64,000 nt of DNA, from NCBI GenBank assembly GCA_003506435.1, contig DOAQ01000042.1, positions 1-64,000 of the forward strand, in the 5' to 3' direction. This stretch comes from Prolixibacteraceae bacterium (GTDB lineage Bacteria; Bacteroidota; Bacteroidia; Bacteroidales; Prolixibacteraceae). The notes below the pieces were generated by a model. The model made no database searches and was not told the origin of the DNA. It worked only from the letters and a program-made list of their open reading frames with translations. The translations under genes and the position numbers were made by a program. The stretch's first letter is position 1; each line of letters begins with the position of its first letter. Of the stretch, positions 27,134 to 36,730 are shown in pieces.

Positions 27134-27958
27134 ATGAGTGAAGTCACAGGCAACTATTTTCTGGTGAACGGTTCTGTTGAACCTGTTAAAAACTTTGAAA
27201 CGATCAGCAGGGTTATAAAATTCGAGGTATACGAAGTGATCCGCATTATAAACGGAATTCCGCTATTCTGCGAAGATCATTTTAACCGGATAATGAACTC
27301 TCTACAATTTCTAAATAAAAATATATCTATTGATTTTCAGCATTTTGAAGAACAGATAAAACTTCTTTCCGACGAAAATAATTTTCAGAACGGAAATGTA
27401 AAAATCATTATAGGTGAACAGGCCAAAAATCTGGTGATGCACTTTATCCCTCATTATTACCCGACAGAAAACGAATATTTACAAGGCGTAAAAACAGGGT
27501 TTTATCATGCCGAACGGATCAATCCAAATGTAAAAGCACACCTGACAGAACTTCGTAAAAACGTAAATACATACCTAAATGAAACTGGTTATTTCGAGGT
27601 TTTTTACGTCGACCGGAATGGTATAATAACAGAAGGTAGCAGATCCAATGTGTTTTTTATTCGGAATGGCGCGGCATATACCTGTCCGCCGGAAAAAGTT
27701 TTGCTGGGAATCACCCGACAGAAAGTCGTCGAATGTCTGAAGAACAGGAATATTCCGCTGATAGAAACACCGGTTTCAAAAGATGAAGTCGCCTCGTTTG
27801 AATCCGTTTTTCTGACCGGAACATCCCCGAAAATACTGCCTGTTTCGTCGATTGATGAATTGAAATTTTCGTGCACAAACGAAACGATGCAGGCTGTTAT
27901 GAATGAATACGACCAAATGATCGACCGGTATACTCAATCAAAACTTACCCTTCGGTAA
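27134..27958 (+). CDS. Class IV PLP-dependent aminotransferase/lyase
   Basis: The 274-residue protein fits the branched-chain aminotransferase / aminodeoxychorismate lyase fold. Visible features are VYEVIRIINGIPLFCEDHFNR, a likely catalytic Lys in NPNVKAH (~137), ITEGSRSNVFFI and the LLGITRQKVVEC segment. It could be an aminodeoxychorismate lyase (folate) or a D-/branched-chain amino acid aminotransferase; the sequence alone does not decide. It stands 75 bp before rlmD on the same strand. Confidence 0.85.
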   Translation: MSEVTGNYFLVNGSVEPVKNFETISRVIKFEVYEVIRIINGIPLFCEDHFNRIMNSLQFLNKNISIDFQHFEEQIKLLSDENNFQNGNVKIIIGEQAKNLVMHFIPHYYPTENEYLQGVKTGFYHAERINPNVKAHLTELRKNVNTYLNETGYFEVFYVDRNGIITEGSRSNVFFIRNGAAYTCPPEKVLLGITRQKVVECLKNRNIPLIETPVSKDEVASFESVFLTGTSPKILPVSSIDELKFSCTNETMQAVMNEYDQMIDRYTQSKLTLR

Positions 27959-28001
27959 ACTTCTGCAAAATCAGGAACACATTCTGCTGCGCAAACTTTC
28001 T

Positions 28002-28009
28002 TATATTTG
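28002..28009 (+). promoter_or_regulatory. -7 promoter element upstream of rlmD
   Basis: TATATTTG is a perfect match to TAnnTTTG, 25 bases before the ATG at 28034. The -33 region near 27981 is only weakly similar (ATTCTG). Confidence 0.55.
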
Positions 28010-28033
28010 CCGCATCAAAAATTCAGTATAAAA

Positions 28034-29467
28034 ATGGGAAGAAGCAGGCAAAAGAAACCGTTGCTTGAAAACGTCAGGATTACCGATGTGGGAGCCGAAG
28101 GCAAAGCCATTGCAAGAGTGAATGATATGGTGGTTTTTACAACCCATGTGATTCCCGGCGATGTGGTAGATATACAGGTCACCAATAAACGGAAAAATTA
28201 TATGGAAGGCCGGGTGACGGCTATCCGCGAATATTCGGCAGAACGGCAGGACGCATTTTGCCAGCATTTCGGGGTTTGCGGCGGATGCAAATGGCAATTT
28301 CTTCCTTACGAACGGCAGCTTTTCTACAAACAGAAACAGGTAGCCGACCAACTGCGCCGCATTGGCCGTGTTGAATTACCGGAAATCAACCCGATTTTAG
28401 GGTCGGTAAAAACAACCTATTACCGAAATAAACTGGAATTCAGCTTTTCTAACAAACGCTGGCTTACCGAAAAAGAAATAGGTACCGATTTCGGGATAAG
28501 CGACATGAACGCGCTTGGCTTTCATGTACCCGGATTGTTCGATAAAATCATCGATATTGAAAAGTGCTGGTTACAGGACGACCCGTCGAATGAAATACGG
28601 GACTTCATCAGAAGCTATGCACTTGAGCATCGGCTCGAATTCTTCGACATAAAAAATATTGCAGGTTTTTTACGTAACATCATCATCCGTACAGCAACTA
28701 CCGGCGATTTGATGGTAATTGTTTCCATGTTCAGGGAAGATAAAAAAGAACGGGAACAACTGCTGGAAGCGCTGGCGGTGCAATTTCCGCAAATCAGTTC
28801 GCTGATGTACGTGATCAACCCGAAGCGAAACGACACGCTGACAGACCAGGATATTTTGGTATATCGTGGCAACGATCATATTTTTGAGAAAATGGAAGGC
28901 TTGCGTTTTAAAATCGGACCGAAAAGTTTTTACCAGACCAATTCGGAACAGGCCTACGAACTGTACAAAGTAGCCCGCGAATTTGCCGGTTTAACAGGAA
29001 GCGAAACCGTTTACGACCTGTACACCGGAACCGGTACAATTGCCAATTTTATTGCATCGAAAGCCCGGAAAGTAATTGGCATTGAGTATGTACCCGAAGC
29101 CATCGACGATGCCCGTGTGAATGCAGCGCTGAATGGAATAGACAATGCCGTTTTCTTCGCAGGCGACATGAAAGACTTGCTGACCCGCGATTTTATTGCT
29201 CAAAACGGCCAACCTGATGTGATTATTACTGATCCGCCGCGTGCCGGGATGCACGAAGATGTAGTGCGGACCATCCTGAACACCGGAGCCAAACGAATTG
29301 TGTACGTGAGTTGCAACCCGGCCACCCAAGCCCGCGACATTCAGTTGCTTTCCGAAAATTATACGGTGACAAGAATTCAGCCGGTGGACATGTTTCCGCA
29401 TACCCACCATGTTGAGAATGTTGTATTAATGGAGCAAATCGAGCGGATTCGGCCAGGAGCTTCTTAA
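28034..29467 (+). CDS. rlmD: 23S rRNA (uracil-5-)-methyltransferase RlmD-type
   Basis: The 477-residue protein has an N-terminal TRAM domain (~8-65), an iron-sulfur cluster Cys set (CQHFGVCGGCKW, with a later Cys in EKCWLQ) and a SAM-dependent methyltransferase domain (DLYTGTGTIANF, TDPPRAGM, catalytic Cys in VSCNPATQARD). It methylates a uridine of 23S rRNA. ATG 28034 (MGRSRQKK) is chosen over an earlier in-frame start at 28007, which lies inside the -7 element. Its last 42 bases overlap the 3' end of the convergent lactonase gene. Confidence 0.93.
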   Translation: MGRSRQKKPLLENVRITDVGAEGKAIARVNDMVVFTTHVIPGDVVDIQVTNKRKNYMEGRVTAIREYSAERQDAFCQHFGVCGGCKWQFLPYERQLFYKQKQVADQLRRIGRVELPEINPILGSVKTTYYRNKLEFSFSNKRWLTEKEIGTDFGISDMNALGFHVPGLFDKIIDIEKCWLQDDPSNEIRDFIRSYALEHRLEFFDIKNIAGFLRNIIIRTATTGDLMVIVSMFREDKKEREQLLEALAVQFPQISSLMYVINPKRNDTLTDQDILVYRGNDHIFEKMEGLRFKIGPKSFYQTNSEQAYELYKVAREFAGLTGSETVYDLYTGTGTIANFIASKARKVIGIEYVPEAIDDARVNAALNGIDNAVFFAGDMKDLLTRDFIAQNGQPDVIITDPPRAGMHEDVVRTILNTGAKRIVYVSCNPATQARDIQLLSENYTVTRIQPVDMFPHTHHVENVVLMEQIERIRPGAS

Positions 29468-30592
29468 ATGGCTTAAAAATTCGAGACAAACCGGACTGGG
29501 CACTTTTATTTCAATACCGGAATAACTTAGTTTTCCGCTCTTTTTATCAATATTGAAAACGGTTATATTGTCGCTTTTCTGATTGGCTACCAGCAGAAAA
29601 TTTCCACCGGGGGCAATACTGAAATTACGAGGCCAGTCGCCACGAACAGGTTCTGTTCCCATCAAAGTAAGCAAACCACTCTTTTGATCGCGGCTGAAAA
29701 TACTGATGCTGTTATGCCCGCGATTCGAACCATAGACGAACCTTCCGTCGGGTGACAAATGAATATCGGCACAGTAGCTGGTTCCTGTAAAATCAGCCGG
29801 CAAAGTCGAAATATCCTGAATTTTCTTAATCTCCTCTTTCGTATTTTTCAATACAGAAATGGTCGAATTCAATTCATTGATTACATAAATGAAATCCTGC
29901 TTGCGGGTAAATGAAAAATGACGCGGTCCCGCTCCCGGTTCCATTCTCACAAACGGCTGTTTATCCGGAAAATAGAGTAGCGAATCTTCATTATAACTGT
30001 AAATCAAAAATTTATCAATCCCCAAGTCAGCAGTAAATAATTGCCTGCCCGACGCACCGAATTGAGCCGAATGAGTATGTGCCGAAGATTGCCGTTTCAG
30101 ATCGGCGCCAGTCCCTTCGTGCTGTATCAATTGCCGGATCGGACTGATTCCGCCGCCTTCAACAATATCATAAATGGCAAGGCTTCCACCTCCGTAATTC
30201 GAAGCAACAATCTTTTTATTGTCGGGCGAAACAGTTACATGACAAGGATAAGCGCCAAGACTCAGGGCATCGTTTATCTTGCTTAATATGCCGCCTTTTC
30301 CAATTTTATACGCAGCTACTCCCCCGCCCCTGACGCCGTTATACGAATCGCCTTCAGCCACTGAATAAAGATATTTCAGGTTGGAAGAAATTTTCAGAAA
30401 CGACGGATTTTTTATTTCCCCGATAACATCTGCAAATTCGAGTGTTCCGGTTTTGGTATCGAACAAATAATGGTAAATACCTTTGCTCCCTCCATCAGTA
30501 TATGTGCCAATGTATAAATGCATTTCCCGCGCCGATATCGTATTTACAATGAATAGCAGAGCCAGCAACAATGTAGAATAATAACGTTTCAT
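29426..30592 (-). CDS. Lactonase-family seven-bladed beta-propeller protein
   Basis: The 388-residue protein has a signal peptide (MKRYYST to TISA) and a propeller of 6-phosphogluconolactonase (Pgl) type, with YIGTYT, NPSFL, YPCHVTVSPDNK, SSAHTHSAQF, GAGPRHFSF and WPRNFSIAPGGNFLLVANQ. Being exported, it is more likely to act on a periplasmic lactone than on 6-phosphogluconolactone. The natural end of the family is near SPVCLEFL; about 15 further residues are encoded antisense to the end of rlmD. It is divergent from the SMP-30-like gene at 30674. Confidence 0.88.
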   Translation of the reverse strand: MKRYYSTLLLALLFIVNTISAREMHLYIGTYTDGGSKGIYHYLFDTKTGTLEFADVIGEIKNPSFLKISSNLKYLYSVAEGDSYNGVRGGGVAAYKIGKGGILSKINDALSLGAYPCHVTVSPDNKKIVASNYGGGSLAIYDIVEGGGISPIRQLIQHEGTGADLKRQSSAHTHSAQFGASGRQLFTADLGIDKFLIYSYNEDSLLYFPDKQPFVRMEPGAGPRHFSFTRKQDFIYVINELNSTISVLKNTKEEIKKIQDISTLPADFTGTSYCADIHLSPDGRFVYGSNRGHNSISIFSRDQKSGLLTLMGTEPVRGDWPRNFSIAPGGNFLLVANQKSDNITVFNIDKKSGKLSYSGIEIKVPSPVCLEFLSHLRSSWPNPLDLLH

Positions 30593-30673
30593 CAGAATAA
30601 GTTTTAGTTTGGTTATAGCATTTCACCCCTGATTTGCGTATCTTTTATCTTTCAAATTTAAAAATTAATCTGT

Positions 30674-31525
30674 ATGAATCCGAATAAAACCTTATTGGCT
30701 ATTGTATTATTCCTCATTGCCGGTAACATTTCGATTGGACAACAGCTTGTTAAGGTATGGGAAACCGAGGCAGTTTTCCAAATTCCCGAATCTGTATTAT
30801 ATAATCCTGATTCGGGCGACATTTTTGTTTCCAATATACAGGGACCGTCGGCAGAAAAGGATGGAGAAGGATTTATTTCAATACTTGGGACTGATGGAAA
30901 AGTAAAAAACCTGAAATGGGTTGCCGGGCTGAATGCTCCAAAAGGGATGGCTGTTTTCGATGGAAAATTATATGTTTCGGATGTCGACGCACTGGTTGAG
31001 ATCGACATTAAAAAAGCAACGATTACGAAACGACACCCGGTAAAAGACGCCATCTTTTTAAACGATGTCGCTGTTTCTGAAAGCGGGATGGTATTTGTTT
31101 CCGACTCCAAAACAGGAAAAATCTATGTTTTGGATAAAAACGAAATCTCGGAAGTCCTCAGGGAGCCCATCAGTGGCACAAACGGCCTGTTTGCTGCGGA
31201 TGACAAATTATATATCGGTTCCGGAAAAATTCATGCGATGGACTTGAAAACCAGAGAACTGAAAATACTTTACGAAGATGCCGGAGGAGTCGACGGGATC
31301 GAACTCATGGACGACGGGAATTTTCTGTTCTCTCATTGGGCCGGACGCATCTTTATTACGCAGGGAGATAAAACAATAAAACTCCTCGACACTTCGGAGG
31401 CCGGTATTAACAGCGCCGATATTGATTATGCCAAAGAAATTGGACTGGTTTTGGTACCCACATTCAGAGATAACCGGGTCGTTGCTTACAAATTAACTGG
31501 AAAGAACACAGCTCCGGCAAGATAG
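30674..31525 (+). CDS. Exported SMP-30/gluconolactonase-like beta-propeller protein
   Basis: The 283-residue protein has a signal peptide (to SIGQ) and a six-bladed propeller pattern with SVLYNPDSGDIFVSN, GLNAPKGMAVFDGKLYVSDVD and NDVAVSESGMVFVSDS. These are typical of SMP-30/NHL-like proteins. A substrate cannot be assigned. With the divergently transcribed lactonase it forms a pair of exported propellers. Confidence 0.8.
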   Translation: MNPNKTLLAIVLFLIAGNISIGQQLVKVWETEAVFQIPESVLYNPDSGDIFVSNIQGPSAEKDGEGFISILGTDGKVKNLKWVAGLNAPKGMAVFDGKLYVSDVDALVEIDIKKATITKRHPVKDAIFLNDVAVSESGMVFVSDSKTGKIYVLDKNEISEVLREPISGTNGLFAADDKLYIGSGKIHAMDLKTRELKILYEDAGGVDGIELMDDGNFLFSHWAGRIFITQGDKTIKLLDTSEAGINSADIDYAKEIGLVLVPTFRDNRVVAYKLTGKNTAPAR

Positions 31526-31578
31526 ATCAGCATCCACTAATCTCGAAACGATGCCAATATTTTAATAAAAAAAAGACC

Positions 31579-31815
31579 ATGAATAAACCAAAAGTAGCAG
31601 ACAACAAGCCATTGATGATGGAAATGCAACCGGGACATTATCACTGGTGTGCATGCGGACAAAGTTCGAACCAGCCGTTTTGCGACGGCTCGCACAAAGA
31701 AACTGGGTTCACACCCAAACCTGTTGAATTTACAGAAGTTAAAACCGTATTCTGGTGTATGTGTAAACAATCGGGAAACGCCCCGTTTTGCGATGGCACA
31801 CACCGAAAATTATAA
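31579..31815 (+). CDS. CDGSH iron-sulfur domain protein, two motifs
   Basis: The 78-residue protein carries two C-x-C-x2-S-x3-P-x-C-D-G-S/T-H motifs (CACGQSSNQPFCDGSH and CMCKQSGNAPFCDGTH). Each binds a [2Fe-2S] cluster through three Cys and one His, as in mitoNEET relatives. It has no signal peptide and is cytoplasmic, probably a redox or iron-sulfur transfer protein. The convergent neighbour encodes another small redox protein (flavin reductase-rubredoxin). Confidence 0.93.
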   Translation: MNKPKVADNKPLMMEMQPGHYHWCACGQSSNQPFCDGSHKETGFTPKPVEFTEVKTVFWCMCKQSGNAPFCDGTHRKL

Positions 31816-31837
31816 CCATTGAAGCAGAAAAAGCAGT

Positions 31838-32563
31838 TTATGTTTTTCTGAAATATTCTTTGGCGGCATTACAGATCGGGCATTTATAATCATCCGGTAA
31901 GTCTTCGAAGCGGGTTCCGGGCGGAATTCCAACCGTGGGATCTCCTTCTTCTTCTTTGTAGGTAAAACCGCAAATGATACAGGTATTTCTTTCTGGTTGG
32001 GATTCAGCAGAAGGTTCTTCAGCTTTTTCTTCGGGTATAACCGGTTTTTCCAGTTTCGCTTGCTCAATGTAAGTCGGGGCATTCTTCGGGGCCAGCATTT
32101 TGTATCTTTCACGATAGTATTCGTATGTAAGAGGCTCACCTTCAGAAATGATCTGTCCATCGAGTATTTCACCAACAATCAAGATATGCGAACCAACATC
32201 AAGCGTTTGCATTACTTTGCAGTCGAACCATGCAAGCGATTCGTCGAACACAATTGGGGCGCCAGAAACGGCAGTCATGGTTTTTACCGATGCAAATTTG
32301 TCAATGTCGGACGATGACATAAAACCAAAATCGCCGATAATTTTTACGTTGAGTTCCTTTTTTAGTACTGAAACCGAAAACACGCCCGACTTTAAAATCA
32401 CCTCCAGCGTTTCGTTTTCCTTGTGGCACGAAATTGCCAGTTGCGGCGGCTTCGACGTGACCTGAAAAGCTGTATTGGCGACATACCCGGCTTTTCTTCC
32501 TTCGTATTCTGAAGCAATGATATAAAGTCCGTATGCTAATTTATGTAATGCTTTGTAATCCAT
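31838..32563 (-). CDS. Flavin reductase-rubredoxin fusion protein
   Basis: The 241-residue protein has an N-terminal FMN-binding flavin reductase-like domain (~1-155, GLYIIASEYEGRKAGYVANTAFQV and SHILIVGEI), a charged Pro/Glu linker (~165-190) and a C-terminal rubredoxin (~190-241) with CIICGFTY and CPICNAAK, the two C-x2-C iron ligands. It probably passes electrons from reduced flavin to an acceptor such as oxygen or peroxide during oxidative stress. ATG 32563 is preferred; the frame could begin at TTG 32578 overlapping the upstream kinase stop. Confidence 0.93.
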   Translation of the reverse strand: MDYKALHKLAYGLYIIASEYEGRKAGYVANTAFQVTSKPPQLAISCHKENETLEVILKSGVFSVSVLKKELNVKIIGDFGFMSSSDIDKFASVKTMTAVSGAPIVFDESLAWFDCKVMQTLDVGSHILIVGEILDGQIISEGEPLTYEYYRERYKMLAPKNAPTYIEQAKLEKPVIPEEKAEEPSAESQPERNTCIICGFTYKEEEGDPTVGIPPGTRFEDLPDDYKCPICNAAKEYFRKT

Positions 32564-32574
32564 ACTTGTTATTT

Positions 32575-34644
32575 TCAACTATTTTGATCCTCCTCTTGAA
32601 GTGAAAAGCCCGATGATTCGGGTAATGGTAAAGTTACATAAAATCTGCTCCCTATGCCGACTGCGCTCTCTGCCCAAATACGGCCACGATGTTTACTGAC
32701 CAGTTCTTTGCACAAAATCAGCCCGATTCCGGAACCATCTTCATTTTGTGTCCCTTTTTGTTTCACTTTGGAATCAATTTGAAACAGCTTTTCCAAATTT
32801 TCAGAGCTAATCCCGATCCCGCTATCTTTCACACAAATTCTGAAATCATGCTCTGTCCGGCTAAACGAAACAACTACTTCTCCACCTTCCTCTGTATATT
32901 TTATGGCATTGCTTACCAGGTTACGAATGACCGTTTCAAGCATTACCGGGTCGGCAAATACTTCCTGCGATTCATCAAAATCGGCACAGATCGATATGTT
33001 TTTATGGTCGGCATTCGATCTTAACAAATTCAACACATTGTCGTAAATCAGCACAAATTCAATGTCAATCGGATTAAACGTTAAACGATCTGTCTGGGAA
33101 CGCGACCATTCCAAAAGGTTCGACAAAAGCCTGAAAATGGTGTTGGCCGATTTGTATATATTCCGGGCAAATTTTTCCCGCTCTTCATCCGAATACAAAT
33201 GATATTCTTTACTCAGTAACTGTGAATAGCCCATCACCATGTGAAAAGGACTTTTCAGGTCGTGTGCAATAATTGAAAAGAACTTATTCTTTGCTGCATT
33301 CAAAACCCGCAATTCCTCTTCACTTTTTTTGATTTGCCGGTTCTTTTCAGCAAGCATCTCATTATTCTTTTTCTTTTCATAGAACCGGTACGACATGTAA
33401 AACAAAGCGATCAGAAGAAAAAATGCAGAAGTAAATCCAAGTATTTTAAAATATTGATCCTGTCTCCGGCGAGCCATACTTAGTTCCTGTTCTGCTTTCA
33501 GACGACTAATTTCTGCTTCTTTCTTTTCTGTTTCGTATTGTTTCTCCAGAACTGCAATCTGGTTTAAACGATCTTTATTCAGTAAACTATCAGCATATTG
33601 GTTCTGAATTCTTTCGTATTCGAGCGCCTTTTTGAAGTTTCCCAGCACTTCGTAGGTTATTGCAAGGTCAGAATAATACAATTGCAGCAACTGATAATCC
33701 GGCTCCGTTTTTTTTACCAGTTCAATGCCCCGCTGATACGTCCTGATTGCTTCGTTATAAAGTTTCATTTCCCTGTAAACACTGCCCAACCCTTCAATTA
33801 CATGCATCACATTCTGCTGGTAACCAAGATCATTAAAAACTCTTTCAGCTTCCTGGTAATACGATAGCGCTTTGCGTATGCTGTCCTTCTGGTTCCCATA
33901 AATGTTGGCAATATTATTCAGGAGAATCGCCACGTACTCCCGGTCTCCCAATTCCTGAAAGACTTTTAATGCCCGGAGGTAATATACTTTTGCCGAATCA
34001 GGGTTTTCCATCCGGAAGAACGATACACCAATTCCATTCAGGTTAACACCTATACTTTCGGTACGTTTCAGTTTCAAGTTTATTTTTAGCGCTTTTCGGT
34101 AGTAATCCGCCGCTGTTTGGTAATCCTGCATCTTCGTATACACCATGGCTATATTCGAATACAGATAGGCCGTCTGTGCATGGTCTTCAGCTTTTTCTGA
34201 CAGTCGTAATCCTTCAAAATAATATTGAATGGATTGTTCGAACTGCTGCAAATAGAAATGAGATAACCCGATTGAATTGGTTATTTCAATTTGCATGGAA
34301 AGATCTCCGGTAACGAGGTAGCATTCCTGCGCTTTTTTGTAAAAGTGAATCGCTTTGTTGTATGAATCTGCATAATAACAAGCTTCACCCATTAAAAAAA
34401 GCGCCTTTCCCTGTTCATTGTATGAATGGTTTTTAATAGCCAGATCAATCGCATTTCGGGCATTTTCAAAAACTTTTGCAGAGTCGGTCCGAATGTAATT
34501 TTCAGCAATTTTATTGTATATCTGCATCTTACCGGAATCATCCGAAAACTGGATCTGTTGCAATAAACTATCGGCCGGGCTTTGAGAAAATGCAATCCGG
34601 ACTATTGTTGAGAATAGTATAATGATTAGAAAACGGGACATCAT
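32575..34644 (-). CDS. TPR-containing sensor histidine kinase
   Basis: The 689-residue protein has a signal peptide (to AFSQ), a long array of about seven to eight TPR repeats (~30-380), a membrane segment (~400-420), a short coiled coil, a HisKA domain with His461 in IIAHDLKSPFHM, and an intact HATPase domain (NLVSNAIKYT, DSGIGIS, GSGIGLILC). The TPRs face the periplasm and presumably sense protein or peptide contacts. No transcription factor is adjacent. It lies 58 bp after the hybrid kinase gene on the same strand. Confidence 0.93.
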   Translation of the reverse strand: MMSRFLIIILFSTIVRIAFSQSPADSLLQQIQFSDDSGKMQIYNKIAENYIRTDSAKVFENARNAIDLAIKNHSYNEQGKALFLMGEACYYADSYNKAIHFYKKAQECYLVTGDLSMQIEITNSIGLSHFYLQQFEQSIQYYFEGLRLSEKAEDHAQTAYLYSNIAMVYTKMQDYQTAADYYRKALKINLKLKRTESIGVNLNGIGVSFFRMENPDSAKVYYLRALKVFQELGDREYVAILLNNIANIYGNQKDSIRKALSYYQEAERVFNDLGYQQNVMHVIEGLGSVYREMKLYNEAIRTYQRGIELVKKTEPDYQLLQLYYSDLAITYEVLGNFKKALEYERIQNQYADSLLNKDRLNQIAVLEKQYETEKKEAEISRLKAEQELSMARRRQDQYFKILGFTSAFFLLIALFYMSYRFYEKKKNNEMLAEKNRQIKKSEEELRVLNAAKNKFFSIIAHDLKSPFHMVMGYSQLLSKEYHLYSDEEREKFARNIYKSANTIFRLLSNLLEWSRSQTDRLTFNPIDIEFVLIYDNVLNLLRSNADHKNISICADFDESQEVFADPVMLETVIRNLVSNAIKYTEEGGEVVVSFSRTEHDFRICVKDSGIGISSENLEKLFQIDSKVKQKGTQNEDGSGIGLILCKELVSKHRGRIWAESAVGIGSRFYVTLPLPESSGFSLQEEDQNS

Positions 34645-34702
34645 TGAAGTCTTACAATTACAAATATGACAATTTTTTTGATGCTTTTGGCGAACTGAAG
34701 AG

Positions 34703-36049
34703 CTACATATTCAGATATTTCGCCATTTTCTTCAGTAAAAGATCTTTTTCAACCGGCTTGGTGATCAGATCGTTAAAACCGGCATCAAGAAATAAATCGA
34801 AGTCTTCGGACTGGGCGTATGCCGTTTGGGCTATAATGGGCAGGTCTTTTCTGAATTTGCGGATGATTTTGGTGGCATCGATACCCGACATTTCCGGCAT
34901 TTGAATATCCATCAGTACCAATTCAATTTCCGGATGTTCACGACATAAATCAATCGCTTTCTGTCCGCTTTCGGCATAAAAGAAACGGATTCCTGTATTC
35001 ACCAGAGTTTCAGAAAAATAATAATAAATATCACGGTAATCATCAACAATCAAAATGGTATGGTTTGTCCAGCAATCCGAATCAAATTTTTCCTGTTCAT
35101 CACCATCACCATCTGCTTTCATCACTTTAATACACGGTTCGCAAGGGATTGTGAAATAAAATGTTGAACCTGAATTTTTCACCGATTCGACCCACATTTT
35201 ACCTCCCATGAGTTCTGTCAGATTTTTCGAAACAACAAGTCCCAGACCCGAACCTGTCCGGGTTTTCAAATCAAGACTGGTAATTTGGGTGAATTCATCA
35301 AAAATAGTTTTCTGGTATTCTTTTTCAATCCCAATGCCTGAATCGCTTACATAAAAAAGGATAGACTCATCTTCGAGCATTTTATAACCAAATTCGATGG
35401 AACCCTCCCGGGTAAACTTTACTGCATTACTGAGCAAATTCGTCATTATACTTCGAATACGTTGCGGATCGACAAAAAAGCAGGATAAACTATCCTCCAG
35501 AAATTTCACTGATTTCACTTTTATATGCTGTTTTGCCTGGCTTTTCAGTTCTGATTTTACGAAACGTTCCATTTCATCGATAAAATGGTTCAGATTCGAT
35601 GGCTCATTTTTTAATACAAGAAGCCCCTTTTCAATTTTCACAATATCAACAATGTCGTTGATAATAGATAGCAAATTATTGGAATTCCGGAGGATCATAT
35701 CCGCATAATCGCCCCGTTCCCTACTGCTGATGTTCCGGTCCGAAAGAAGTTCCGCAAAACCAAAAATGGCATTCAGAGGTGTCCTTATTTCATTGAATGT
35801 ATTGGAAATAAGTATGGTTTTTTGCTCAAGCCTTTCCTGCACTTGTTCGAGATCTTCCGTGATCCGTGCTATTTCATTTTTCAGTTCTGCATTCTCCTCC
35901 TGATACTGAATGGTTTTTTTTCGTACAACCAAAAACCGGAAATAGACATACAAATAGACAAAAAGCACAATTATAAACAGACCGACGATAATTATACCTG
36001 TGAGTGGTAACTCAATCGCCTTTGTCTCAATTAAAAAAGATGATACCAT
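34703..36049 (-). CDS. Hybrid histidine kinase/receiver lacking the phosphoacceptor His
   Basis: The 448-residue protein has one membrane segment (~17-37), a coiled coil (~45-80), a HisKA-like domain (~80-145), a HATPase domain (~185-300; TNLLSNAVKFT, DSGIGIE, GSGLGLVVS) and a receiver domain (~325-445; ILIVDDY, the phosphorylatable Asp in VLMDIQMPEMSG, Lys in ITKPV). In the H box the conserved SHEIRTPLN reads FNEIRTPLN: residue 86 is Asn (codon AAT at 35792-35794). It therefore cannot autophosphorylate at the usual site, although the ATPase and receiver motifs look intact. It may act as a pseudokinase partner of the downstream TPR kinase. Confidence 0.92.
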   Translation of the reverse strand: MVSSFLIETKAIELPLTGIIIVGLFIIVLFVYLYVYFRFLVVRKKTIQYQEENAELKNEIARITEDLEQVQERLEQKTILISNTFNEIRTPLNAIFGFAELLSDRNISSRERGDYADMILRNSNNLLSIINDIVDIVKIEKGLLVLKNEPSNLNHFIDEMERFVKSELKSQAKQHIKVKSVKFLEDSLSCFFVDPQRIRSIMTNLLSNAVKFTREGSIEFGYKMLEDESILFYVSDSGIGIEKEYQKTIFDEFTQITSLDLKTRTGSGLGLVVSKNLTELMGGKMWVESVKNSGSTFYFTIPCEPCIKVMKADGDGDEQEKFDSDCWTNHTILIVDDYRDIYYYFSETLVNTGIRFFYAESGQKAIDLCREHPEIELVLMDIQMPEMSGIDATKIIRKFRKDLPIIAQTAYAQSEDFDLFLDAGFNDLITKPVEKDLLLKKMAKYLNM

Positions 36050-36276
36050 TTAGAATAAACTGTTAATTAGATTTTTTGATAATCATCTCCGACAGGCCAA
36101 ACGGTTCAATATAGCTCAATTACCCGTTAAATGCAATATTCATGATATATTTTTTTCAAAATCGGAGAATTTGAGAGCGGTACAGAAAATGGATATTTAT
36201 AAAAACGGATAAAATTTAGTTTTTCATGTACACACAGCAAGTGTTAAGTTAGTTTTATTATAAATCCCGTATTATT

Positions 36277-36699
36277 TTACTTCAGGCTCTTTTTGTATTC
36301 GATGACCTTCAGTAAATCCTCCAGTTGGTCTTTTGTTCTCATCGTAAATACCAAGGGAATCAGTTTGCCAAAAGATTTAGCGCTGTTAAAACTTTGCTTC
36401 AGTGATTCTTTAATATCCAACTCCATTAGTCCTGCGCCGGTTTTTTCAGTAAAATAGAAAGCCGTTTTGAAAAACCCGTCCCATACCGACAGCCAAAAAA
36501 CAGTTTTCTTTTTATACTGCATTTTACACAGCCACGCTTTTCCGTCGTTGTAGTAATTCCATTGCGAAGTTAGCCCGCATGCGGATTTTGTTACGCTTTC
36601 CATCAATTCAGTAAATACAGGGAAGCTGTCGCCAAGCACATTTCCCAGAATTTCCTCTGAAGGAAATACAGACTGTTCTTTTAATAAAGGTCCTTCCAT
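36277..36699 (-). CDS. DUF3788-like protein
   Basis: The 140-residue soluble protein matches the DUF3788 pattern with EWNYYNDGKAWL-like sequence (QWNYYNDGKAWLCK), KKTVFWLSVWDGFFKTAFYF and a basic C-terminus. Members are cytoplasmic proteins of unknown function, sometimes associated with stress or gene regulation. It follows the GPP34-oxidoreductase gene by 31 bp on the same strand and is likely co-transcribed with it. Confidence 0.75.
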   Translation of the reverse strand: MEGPLLKEQSVFPSEEILGNVLGDSFPVFTELMESVTKSACGLTSQWNYYNDGKAWLCKMQYKKKTVFWLSVWDGFFKTAFYFTEKTGAGLMELDIKESLKQSFNSAKSFGKLIPLVFTMRTKDQLEDLLKVIEYKKSLK

Positions 36700-36730
36700 T
36701 GTTGTCAGATTTATTCAGTTAAATAACTTT

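Noticed and set aside
27134..27958. Assignment of the class IV enzyme as IlvE or PabC
   Set aside because: The motifs fit the fold, but neither neighbours nor visible residues decide the reaction.
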